A stretch of 64,000 nucleotides of DNA from Dryomyza anilis (taxonomy: Eukaryota; Arthropoda; Insecta; Diptera; Dryomyzidae): positions 52,635,078 to 52,699,077 of the forward strand of contig OX638131.1 of NCBI GenBank assembly GCA_951804985.1, given 5' to 3'. Each line of letters begins with the position of its first letter. The stretch's first letter is position 1. Positions 55,129 to 64,000 of this stretch are shown in pieces. The position numbers and the translations under genes are program-made. The notes below the pieces were generated by a model. It saw nothing but the letters and a program-made list of their open reading frames with translations. It searched no databases and was not told the origin of the DNA.

Positions 55129-57306
55129 AAAACGTTGTCTAGACCTCCCGTTCCTTGGTGGAACGCTTGTCTTGAAACCGTGCGCAAGGATTCCAGAAAT
55201 CTTCTAAATAGGGCCCTAAGGAACAACTTAGACTCTGACTGGTTTCTTTATCGAGCTAAGCAGAAAGAGTATAAGAAACGAATTCGTAAATCGAAAAGTG
55301 TTTCCTATAAAGACTTCTGCAGTAGCATCGAATCCTGCAGTGAGACTAGCAGATTGGTCAAGTTTCTTAAAAGAGACCGAACTGCTCGACTGGACTCACT
55401 GCGGAGACCTGATGGCTCGTATACTGAGTCTAAGACAGAGGCACTCAGTGTCCTAGTTGAGACTCACTTTCCGGGAAATCAAATCCACATAGGGCCACTT
55501 TGTAATCCCAGCACTGGGGACTGCAATAACAACTCTAATGTGACAAAACATGACTGGCAGGTTGCCAGATTGGTTGTATACGATGAAGCTATCCAATACG
55601 CAGTGGCCTCTTTTGATGGCTTCAAGTCACCTGGACCGGATGGCATCTACCCAGTCATGCTACAGGAAGGTATAACCCAATTGCTACCATGCCTAAAGAA
55701 GATCTTTAGAGCAAGTCTCGCATGGGCATACATTCCGACATCCTGGCGTTTAGTTAAAGTAGCCTTCATTCCTAAAGTTGGAAGAGTAGACTATTCCATA
55801 GCCAAGAGCTTCAGACCCATTAGTATGATGTCCTTCATACTAAAGTGTCTAGAAAGACTAGTTGAGCTGCACATCAGAAAAACATCGCTGTCAAGGTACC
55901 CACTATCATCAAGACAACATGCCTACCAACGTGGAAAATCCTGTGAAACAGCATTGCAACATCTGGTTGGCCGGATCGAGCATGCTTTTCAGAGGAAGAT
56001 GTACGTGATGGGCATATTTGTTGACATCGAGGGTGCTTTTGATAATGCGACTTTTGATGGAATGTGTGACGCAGCTAGAAGGCATGGAATAGATGAAACA
56101 TTGGTCAAATGGCTAAGGTCAATGCTAATGTTTAGGACCATCACTTCGGAGGCGGAGTGCGGTCAGTATATTATGGCAGGGGTGAATAGAGGTTGTCCTC
56201 AAGGAGGCGTTCTCTCCCCCCTGCTCTGGTGTATGCTGGTTGACTCTCTAGTCAACGATCTCGATGGACCAGGTGTCTATTTCCAGGCCTATGCAGATGA
56301 TGTTGCCATTCTTGCCACAGGCTTTTCCCTCAATGAGGTCTGTGTTAAAACACAAAACTCGTTGAACCGAATTGACAGCTGGTGTACTGCAAACGGACTT
56401 TCCGTCAACCCTCACAAAACAGGGATTGTTCTCTTCACTAGGAAAAGAATAATGACAGGATTATCTCTACCAGTACTTAAGGGTGTCACTATTCCTCTGT
56501 CTAACGAAGTAAAATATCTGGGCTTAACTCTAGATAGTAAACTACTTTGGACAAAACATGTTGAAAATAAAATTTCGCGAGCATTGAATGCCTTCTGGCA
56601 ATGCAGAGGAATTTTTGGGAAGACATGGGGACTATCGCCGAGCAAAACCTTATGGATTTACACGGCAATGATAAGACCGATGATATCATATGCATCGGTA
56701 GTCTGCTGGAACAAGCTGTCGCGAAAATGCGTGACAACTAGTCTTGCCAAGATTCAGAGAACCGTGTGTCTGGGTGTTACGGGTGCCTTTCCCACTACAC
56801 CTGGTCCAGCACTGAATGCAATCTTAAACCTACCACCACTTGACATCTTCATCAGAGGCGAAGCCATGAAAGGCTGCTGGAGACTAAAACGAGGTGGTTT
56901 CTGGTTTAATGTTCCCTGGAATATCTCTGACATTGCACTTGACACTCCATTAGACACCTGTCTACTGGAGATGCCCTCTGATGCAATGATAACAGAAATA
57001 TTACCAAGACGAAATTTTGAGGTCTGCCAACCTGACATTCAAGACTGGCTAACGCCTGACTGTGAGCCAGGTAGAGGGTCACACCGCATTTTCACAGACG
57101 GCTCCAGAACCGATCAGGGATCTGGTGCTGGAGTGTTTGTGGAACCGGATGACCGCAGACTTCACTTCGCCTTAGGCGACAATGCCTCGGTATTTCAAGC
57201 CGAAGTCTATGCTATACTTATGGCTATGGACTACATTGCGGATAATAGATGGCAGACAGGGCTATATCAGTTTGCAGCGATAGTCAGGCTGCTCTTATGG
57301 CTTTGA
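55129..57306 (+). pseudogene. ORF2 reverse transcriptase and RNase H start, LOA-type
   Basis: RPPVPWWNACLETVRKDSRN opens the linker. RT motifs: GFKSPGPDGIYPVML, VKVAFIPKVGR and FRPISMMSFILKCLERLVEL, QHAYQRGKSCETALQHL, GIFVDIEGAFDNATFDGM, NRGCPQGGVLSPLLWCML and QAYADDVAILATG (catalytic). RNase H begins HRIFTDGSRTDQGSGAGVFV. A frameshift near 57265 ends the frame. The 723 open codons make this the longest ORF in the window. Confidence 0.93.
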
Positions 57307-57644
57307 ACAACCAGGTCATCACATCCAAAATTGTACGTCAATGCAGATCACGTCTCAATTGTGTTGGTAAATACAATACACTGAAACTGATTTGGGTGCC
57401 GGGCCATAAAGGAGTTTCGGGCAATGAAACATCTGACGAACTAGCACGTGCTGGATCTGAGGATAATCCATTTGGACCAGAACCTGTGCTTGGACTACCT
57501 GCATCTACGGGGAAATTCGTCATCAGCTCTTGGGTCGCCTCCGCACACAAGAGCAGATGGCTGAATGAGACGAAATGCAGATTCTCCAAGCTCATGACAC
57601 CGACGATAACCAAGATCGGCCTCGTTTCTACTTTCCTTAAGTAG
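57249..57644 (+). pseudogene. ORF2 RNase H C-terminal part, LOA-type
   Basis: AISVCSDSQAALMALNN, LIWVPGHKGVSGNETSDELA and WLNETKCRFSKLM are the second half of RNase H and the following domain. The frame is offset from the RT ORF and ends in TAG after FLK. Confidence 0.88.
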
Positions 57645-57912
57645 AAAGGAGTGCAGAAAACTGACGGGACTTCTAACGGGACACAACGCATGTGAAAAAC
57701 ACATGAACGCAATCGGCCTGGCCGAAAGCGCCTTATGTTCTGCCTGCTACGAAGAAACTGGCACCACAGAGCACTATCTCTGTGACTGTCCAGCATTTTC
57801 TAGAATAAGAAGGCAGATCTTTGGCACAGACTTGATGAGAGAGGATCAGCTTCACTCTCTATCACACAATAGCCTTCTTAGATTCAATAATGAATCTAAG
57901 AAGTATCATTAA
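57645..57912 (+). pseudogene. ORF2 C-terminal CCHC domain, LOA-type
   Basis: After a second frameshift near 57635, the text reads KLTGLLTGHNACEKHMNAIG, then LCSACYEETGTTEHYLCDC, a Cys-Cys-His-Cys motif typical of the ORF2 end in this group. Stop at 57910-57912. Confidence 0.85.
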
Positions 57913-58127
57913 AAACCAGGGAACTGGGTCACAGCACAATGGATATAACCCTGTCTGAGTGCTGTGGCTCTATTTTTTATCCCACATTAAAAAAAAAAAA
58001 AAAAATATATAAATAATATTAATTTCTTGTGCTTAGTACAAATTTCACCTGTACTTTTTTTAGTGTTATATTTTTCGTCTCCGTTTTTTGCTTTATTCGC
58101 AACTGCCTACAATTGCTACAGTGCGTA
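57913..58127. other. 3' tail of the LOA-type element and tail-to-tail spacer
   Basis: Contains ATGGATATAACCCTGTCTGAG and the A tract at 57989-58005, then AT-rich spacer up to the T tract of the opposing element. Confidence 0.6.
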
Positions 58128-58220
58128 TTTTTTTTTTTTTTTTTTACAAATTAACCAACGCTCAGGGGATGTCCCCTATACATGCAAAGCACAGTGTTGA
58201 TCGTAAGAAGGGATGATAGG

Positions 58221-59021
58221 TTAAAAGGAGGGGGTAAAGATAGAGTAGTGTCGGTGAATGTTTGTTTTGAACATGCCAATATCAAAAATGTCGGGAAAAA
58301 CGGACGCAGGGAGATTGTTCCACAAAGGAATCGTGCGACTGAAGAACGAATTATCTCTATAATGCGTGGTTCTGTTGAGAAGCGAGTGGACTACGAAGGG
58401 GTGTGCTTGGTTTGACGTCCGAGTAGATCGAGAGAACACACGACCTGGTGGAATCAGGCCATGTATTTCCCTCGAACACTTGCCGTTGTAATACCTATAA
58501 AACAGGCTTACACACCCAACGGTCCTTCGGTGTTCAAGAGAACCAATAGATGATGAAATATTTTCATCCCCTATTAAATATATCGCACGTTGTTGGATTC
58601 GGTCCAGGAACTCCAAGAAGGATTTTGAGGCCCCTGCCCAAATGTGCGAATTGAATTCCATTTTAGGCCGTATATAGGAAGTGTAGACAGTGCATAAGCC
58701 AGCAGGAGTGAAGTAAGTTTTACACCGTTTTAAAAAACCGAGGCACTTGGCTTCTTTCGACACATTAAATATGTGGTCATTCCAACGGAGATCACATTGT
58801 ATTGATATGCCCAGAACGTCAAGAGCAGCTGACTGCGTAATATCCACTGAACCCATATTGAGGGGAGGTAGGGGTGAATCCATTCTTTTGTGAGATAACA
58901 GACAACATTGGGCCTTGCTTGCATTAAAATCTACTCTATTTGCAAGACCCCCCTCGGAGATTGATTTAAGGTCATTATTGAGTGTGTCATTCATAGTGCG
59001 TCTCTTACTCTCAATCTCCAA
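58221..59021 (-). pseudogene. RT thumb and C-terminal domain, Jockey/CR1-like
   Basis: DFNASKAQCCLLSHKR, VLGISIQCDLRWNDHI and SYIRPKMEFNSHIWAGASKS follow the catalytic site. FFSRTIPLWNNLPASVFPDI and FKTNIHRHYSIF are the usual C-terminal end of this group. The last stop lies about 75 bp before the A tract. Confidence 0.87.
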
Positions 59022-59355
59022 AGAGTTTGGGCGCTTGTTGAACGAGTATGAATGACAAATGTTACTGTCATCTGCAAAGGAATGAATTGAGTCAATGACA
59101 GAAGGTTAATAATAAATACCAGAAATAGGGACGGGGATAGGACGGAACCCTGCGGAACTCTTGAATGGAATGTTGTTCTGAAAGAACACCAACTCGTATT
59201 GAACGACCCTGGAGAAAACTCGATATCCATCGAGTAAATGGTACACCAACACCAAATGCAATTAGTTTTGAAACGAGGGCTTTATGCCACACTCGATCAA
59301 AAGCCTTGGAAATATCAAGAGCCTTACTCTCCCCGAAAAGGTGAACACAATTATT
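59022..59355 (-). pseudogene. RT catalytic region, Jockey/CR1-like, frameshifted
   Basis: LDISKAFDRVWHKAL carries the first catalytic Asp, and RVPQGSVLSPSLFLVFIINL lies in another frame. IHSFADDSNICHSYSFNKRP carries the catalytic FADD near 59060, in a third frame. At least two indels are needed to explain this. Confidence 0.82.
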
Positions 59356-60273
59356 CTACTTTTTGGAGAGGACCGCCATCAAGTCACCTGTGGATCTGGC
59401 CCTACGGAAACCATACTGGCGGTCACTCAGCAATTCGTTGTGCTCAAGATAGTTCACAAGGTGGAAGTTAGTTACGCTCTCCATTACCTTGGAGAGTGCA
59501 GAGCATATTGCAATGGGTCGGTAATTGGCAGGGTTCGTAGCCTCGCCCTTTTTTGGAACTGGCTGGACATTGGCAACCTTCCAACAAGATGGAAAAACTC
59601 CTGTCGTGTAGGAGTTGTTGAAAAGGTTACGCAACGGGCAAGCCAGCGTTGACGCGCACTTCTTCAACACATGGGCAGTTATGCCATCTGGTCCTGAGGC
59701 TTTGTTAATGTTGAGGTTTGCTAAAACCTTTTTAACTGCCCGAGTTTGAAAATGAATCTCCGGCATTGCAGAAGAAACAATATCGACATCGGGCAGTGGT
59801 TGATTGGAATCTGGGAGCGTTGAATTATTAGCAAATAATTCTGCCAAGAGATTAGCTTTAACAACCGGGTCAGTGAAGGTCTGGCCATTCATAATAAGAG
59901 GTGGAGTAGACGATGTCGTCTGATTCTTCACTCTTTTTACGAATGACCAGAAATTTTTACTACCTCTGTGGTAGAGTAGGACCTTTTTGCGCGCGTTTTG
60001 GTCGTGCAGAAACTTTTCGCGCGAGATCACGGCATTACATCGATTCCTAGCCTGTATGCGAAGTCTTTCTGAGTCAGCATTCTTGTTAGACCGCCAATTC
60101 TGAAAGGTTTCCTCTTTCGACCTGACTGCAATCCTGCAAGGCTCATTAAACCATGAGTGGTCCTTGGATGTAATGCTAATTTTTTTAGAAGGTATGAAGG
60201 ACCGCATACCTAATAAAATAATATTTTGTACCATTAAAGCCGCGGCATTTATGTCTCTGTCTGCGAAACACAA
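59356..60273 (-). pseudogene. Linker and RT N-terminal part, Jockey/CR1-like
   Basis: DHSWFNEPCRIAVRSKEETF and SREKFLHDQNARKKVLLYHR form the linker. NINKASGPDGITAHVLKKCA, VANVQPVPKKGE and NPANYRPIAICSALSKVMES, then LSDRQYGFRRARSTGDLM, are RT blocks. A TAG after VLSKK (59356) stops it; the same frame continues with ALDISKAFDRVWHKALVSKL. Confidence 0.88.
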
Positions 60274-60302
60274 TTTCCAATTAAAGTTGCGAAAAAAATC
60301 AT

Positions 60303-61154
60303 TTAACGCAACCCAATTTGCTTTTTCGTAAAGCCATACAGTCCTCTACGGGGCTTTAATCGAAGAGGCGTGTAAACTAGAATAAAAAAACTCAGCGGAA
60401 AAGTACAGTGGTCGGAGTTACCAAGAGGTGCAAGGACTTTTACATCATATTTTACATGATGTGAAGTCAGAAAAAGTTCTAGGACTTTTGGGTGTTGCCC
60501 GCCGACGCGAGGAATATACGTCGGATCCTTCACCATTTGAGTGAGTTGGTTACACTCTGCAAAAAGTTCAACATAACAACCCTCCTGTGTTGATAGACCC
60601 GAGTGGCTCAACCAAGTGGCGTTGTGCACATTAAAATCGTCTGCAACAACAATTTCACTGCTTGGAAATTGCTCCAATATATTTGAGATCGAATCAGATA
60701 AGGCATCCAGCTTATTACAGGTGGAAACCTTATCTAGATTCGGATTCCTATAAAGAAAGCACAAGTGCTTGATGTGTGTTTGGATTTTGAATTTAACCCA
60801 AATAGTCTTAAATTCGCTATCCGACACACTATGTTGTTGCTGCAGTTGATACGCAACGTCACTCCGAATAAATAGAGCAAGGCCCCTATGGGCAGAGAAT
60901 AATGGCAATAGGTGATAACCAGACACATGAAAATCCAGTGTACCCTCATGAACCTGAGTCTCACCTAGTGCCATTATTTGAGGCCTATGGATGGACATAT
61001 ACGCATAAACAGAGAAAAAATTCGCCCTCAGCCCACGAACGTTGCAAAAATCTATGCGGAATTTTTGCGACATTTTTCTACTGGGCAAGTTCAAAACAAT
61101 CAAACATACCACTAACGTGCAGTAGTTGACACAAACAAATGAGAGCGCAAGCAA
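60303..61154 (-). pseudogene. Endonuclease domain of the Jockey/CR1-like element
   Basis: FRIDFCNVRGLRANFFSVYA starts the domain, MALGETQVHE has the catalytic Glu, EIVVADDFNVHNATWL the Asp/Asn (here DDFN rather than GDFN), and APLGNSDHCTFPLSF the Ser-Asp-His. The start may be downstream of the first methionine, at MSQKFRIDFCNVRG. It ends at TAG about 30 bp before the next ORF. Confidence 0.85.
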
Positions 61155-61363
61155 AGCAGTGGCGAGTGTTATGCCTTAACCACAGCGTAGCTTCCGACCG
61201 ACCGTCCCCCATGGCTATGTTGACGCTACTGATTTTAATTAACAATGTCCTTTTTGACATCTAATATGCCGAATTGTTCCTTAAACGAGCATTGCATAGT
61301 CACCTCAGTATTGGGCTCCATGTTTAGTTGTTTTGGTCCTTGCGGTTAACTATTCCATGCTAA

Positions 61364-61918
61364 ATGTGCTGGTATCAACGAAAGTTCTACTATACACCTA
61401 AATACCGAGGTTTCAGGTTTGATTTCGATATGCGTAAGCGTAGACCTGTGTGCGATTTTAAAAATAAATTAGCAAATAAAATCAATTCTATTGAAAATGA
61501 TTTTAAGTTGTTTACCAATAAATTTAATGAGATATGTACCGAATATAAAAGCTTTTATACATTTTTCAATAATAGTAGTGGATCTATTAATGTCGAAATG
61601 CATGATGCAGAAACTAACACTGACTTTCCAATCATTGTTTCACCACCTATAAGTAGTGTTAACAACATAAATAAAACAAATAATAAAAATAATGAACGTA
61701 AAAGATTATTAACGGTATCTAGTTCCCCACCTCCATCATCTAAACGCATAAATAGTAGTCCATCTAAACACACTCAAAGTACAATGAAATATTTACTTTT
61801 TTACAAATTATTTAGATCGTCTTTGAGACAACCATCTCTCAAACATCCGACAAATACGATAAATATTGATAGCAACCATCTTTCAAATTTACGATTACGT
61901 ATAGCAACCATCAATTAA
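61364..61918 (+). CDS. Unrecognised basic ORF, possibly a retroelement ORF1 or Gag fragment
   Basis: 184 codons from ATG. The N-terminal half is basic, with a helical segment (NKLANKINSIENDFKLFTNK). The middle is Asn/Ser-rich with RKRLLTVSSSPPPSSKRINS, a possible nuclear-localisation or phospho-rich linker. The C-terminus is low complexity. This mix is seen in ORF1 proteins of non-LTR elements and in some Gag proteins, but no zinc knuckle or enzyme follows. It is on the opposite strand to the neighbouring element. Confidence 0.3.
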   Translation: MCWYQRKFYYTPKYRGFRFDFDMRKRRPVCDFKNKLANKINSIENDFKLFTNKFNEICTEYKSFYTFFNNSSGSINVEMHDAETNTDFPIIVSPPISSVNNINKTNNKNNERKRLLTVSSSPPPSSKRINSSPSKHTQSTMKYLLFYKLFRSSLRQPSLKHPTNTINIDSNHLSNLRLRIATIN

Positions 61919-63127
61919 ACATCTTACAAATAGGAATATAGTTGAGGAATATTTGGAAAAGGTACTCTATTCGCGAAGTAATTTTTATTTAATTGAAATA
62001 AAAGGAATCAACGTATTTTTATTTATTCTAAAATTAAAACAGTATCCCAGTTTAACGTATATTTGACGCGTATCGTAGGTTTTCCGCAACCGTTCGTTTC
62101 TTGTGCCCTTGACACGAAGTCATCTGTTAACTACAATAGTTCGCTTGAGTCAGTTACAACAAATTTCGTGATTACTGTTCACTCCGCCTTGTAGATCCCT
62201 ATATCTGTTTTCCGATCGAACATGAATGAATGCTGCTCCAACGCTGTCGGTCTGTGAATTGAATCTACCTCACAATGAGCAGGATTAGCCATATTATTGC
62301 CAACTTATTTTTCTAATAAAACTATATCTAATTACTGTCACAAGTTTTTTAATATTCAATGAGATTTCGTTGCTATAATTATTTTTTGTGTCTATAAAAC
62401 ATATTTATATTCATATAATAACATCGTTATAACTCTATCAAAATTATCATTCATATAGTACCTTATATAATATTGTACTTTAAAATTTTAAAAAATAAAA
62501 AAAACACATTTTTCTTATAACTTAACATTCTCTTATATTACGAAGTTTGACATTATATTATAGTTTGTGTTAATATTTTACAATATAAGTTGTGGTATGT
62601 ACAAAATACATGTGTCATATAACATATTTATTTAAGTTTATATTTTTATATTTTAATATCTATTAAACTAATCAGCATAATAAATACGTATATTGGTTTT
62701 GTTGTTTCATGAACATTTTTCCAGAAGAGAAAAAAAAAATAATTTATTCTAATTCTAACAGAATATATTTTATCTAAATAACATATTATACAAGTAAAAC
62801 AACTTCCACTTTTTTGTTTTAAACCTTGTGAAGTTTAGCTTATTTTTAAGCTGTTTATTTTAAAAAATGCTCATTCGACTTATATGCAATTTTTATTTTT
62901 ATTTATATTTCATTCTATCGCAATCTCCAACGAAACTTAAGTGATCATCTTAAGTTTTCGCTCGAGTTCACCTAATACGATTCGTAATACACGTATGCAA
63001 TTGATCAAGTTGCAGACTAGTATTCGTCGTATTTAGTGAAATGCTTAAAAACAATTCGCTGCTGTTTCTTTAAAACTATTTAATTAATAGCTTAAGATTA
63101 GCATAAAGTCTTACGGATATCGACTCT
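61919..63127. other. AT-rich DNA, nothing recognised
   Basis: No open frame with a domain and no repeat copied elsewhere in the window was seen. Confidence 0.5.
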
Positions 63128-63730
63128 TGTTGTAATTTTAGAGATGTAAAATTAGAGTTAATTTACATACATTTATTTATTCTACAATTTAACTAATCAA
63201 AGGCACTTTTTTGTTTTTTTTGAAAAGACAATTTTACTATTTTAGAACCTCCACTTGAGGTTGGTTAAACTACAATCTTTTAAATTGCAACGAAAGGTAT
63301 TAACAATACATTCGTTGCAAGCTTTTCTTAAATTCTATTCTCACTATGTTCTAGTGAGTTTTCACTTTCACTCAATTTTGGTGTACGTGACTTTTGAAGA
63401 AAGTCCGACTTGCAGTTTTTGGCTGACACTAATTGCGAAATATCAGAATTGTTGGCAATCGCTGCTTCACTTATTTTAACATAGACCCAAAATAATGCAA
63501 TGGAAAATTGAAAGAGGTGTGTTCTATGCAAAGCTTAGCGCTTTGACAAATTATTATCATTGTTGTCAACGTGAAGCATTGGGACAATGCTTTGAACATG
63601 TTGCTGTACAACATGAGTACAACATGATATAAAAACATGATGCGCTCAACATATGTACAGCATCATCCAAAACTGAATGAATAGTGAAGAACCATAAAGA
63701 AAAGAAAAATGTATGCGCTAATTCACAACA
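63128..63730 (-). repeat. LTR of a second family-3-like element running off the window
   Basis: 603 bp bounded by TGTTGT and ACAACA, like the 608-bp family 3 LTRs. Shared blocks include TGTTGTAATTTTAG versus TGTTGTATTTTAAA at the start, GGTTGGTTAAACTAC versus AGTTGGTTACACTTA, and CCATAAAGAAAAG versus GCCATAAAGAAAAA. TTCCTCCCTGG directly to its right is, on the minus strand, a polypurine tract placed as in family 3. It would be the 3' LTR of a diverged minus-strand relative. Confidence 0.6.
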
Positions 63731-64000
63731 TTCCTCCCTGGAAAAAAAAAATTATTATTAATGTTAGGATTAATGATAATTTTTTACAAAATGTCTTAAA
63801 TATATTGTTGAAAATATAGAAATGATGTTTTCTTAGAGTTAATATTAAGATTAATAATATAATAAAATAATATGCTTATTTTAACATGATGATAATAAAT
63901 ATAATATGTTTTTTTTTTTTTGAAGTTATCTATAAAAATATGTTTAAATAATTAAATGGGTTTCAATAATAATAATGATAATATATATATATATATATTA
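63731..64000 (-). other. Polypurine tract and start of 3' region of the second family-3-like element
   Basis: TTCCTCCCTGG is followed by an A tract and ATTATTATTAATG, closely resembling 14898-14935 of family 3. The remainder is AT-rich with a TA tract at the end. Confidence 0.5.

Larger units (their letters stand above)
53490..58005 (+). mobile_element. LOA-type non-LTR retrotransposon, nearly complete
   Basis: ORF1 remnant, then ORF2 with apurinic endonuclease, reverse transcriptase, RNase H and a C-terminal CCHC, then a short 3' tail ending in an A tract (57989-58005). The presence of RNase H and the C-terminal Cys/His motif suggest the LOA/I group. ORF2 has one in-frame stop and two frameshifts, so it is recently dead. 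The 5' end is placed at the GC-rich CCCCCACGTGGTGG near 53490 by judgement. Confidence 0.82.
58128..61250 (-). mobile_element. Jockey/CR1-like non-LTR retrotransposon, ORF2 region with poly(A) tail
   Basis: On the minus strand the order is endonuclease (60303-61154), linker and RT (58960-60273), C-terminal domain (58221-59021), then an A tract (plus-strand T run at 58128-58145). No ORF1 is recognised upstream. Two frame changes and stops in RT disable it. The element meets the LOA-type element tail to tail with about 120 bp between their A tracts. Confidence 0.83.

Overview
The window looks like a transposable-element graveyard from a large, AT-rich insect genome, most likely a fly (Diptera). 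This is inferred from the mix of families: gypsy-type LTR retrotransposons, two of them with baculovirus-F-like envelope genes, a LOA-type non-LTR element, Jockey/CR1-like elements and Penelope-like elements. I recognise no single-copy host gene, tRNA or rRNA. Almost every element is broken by stops, frameshifts, deletions or later insertions.

Layout. 1-5764 (minus): Ty3/gypsy element (family 1), cut by the window edge inside integrase. Its gag is split by a 1,220-bp hAT-like foldback element with an 8-bp target duplication. 5765-8900: AT-rich DNA with a large palindrome and a 67-bp tandem repeat. 8925-12480 (plus): 5'-truncated errantivirus-like element with degraded pol, no visible integrase, a broken env and a 3' LTR. 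12484-14285 and 27766-31610 (plus): Penelope-like sequence (reverse transcriptase plus GIY-YIG nuclease). It is split by a 13.5-kb LTR retrotransposon (family 3, minus, 14290-27761) with 608-bp near-identical LTRs and a CCAA target duplication. Between pol and env, family 3 carries an apparently spliced gene of unknown function on the opposite strand. 31628-33885 (plus): pol fragment related to family 1. 33885-34990 (minus): Jockey-like fragment. 37761-51589 (plus): family 2 gypsy element, whose Gag begins with a SAP-like motif and whose LTRs carry a heat-shock-element-like array. A 7.82-kb tandem duplication (32441-40264 and 40265-48080) runs from the family-1-like pol into family 2. 53490-58005 (plus): nearly complete LOA-type element. 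58128-61250 (minus): Jockey/CR1-like element with a poly(A) tail. 61364-64000: an unrecognised ORF, AT-rich DNA, and an LTR at 63128-63730 that starts a second family-3-like element running off the window.

The order of events can partly be read. Family 3 entered an existing Penelope copy. Non-homologous tandem duplications then copied Penelope plus gypsy sequence (about 1.7-2.1 kb) and gypsy plus Jockey plus gypsy sequence (7.8 kb). Smaller tandem duplications of 261, 325 and 301 bp lie inside coding or leader regions. The observations most worth following are the antisense intron-containing gene inside family 3, the contrast between its young LTRs and its broken genes, the heat-shock-like LTR promoter of family 2, and the in-frame protease/RT chimera made by the 7.8-kb duplication.
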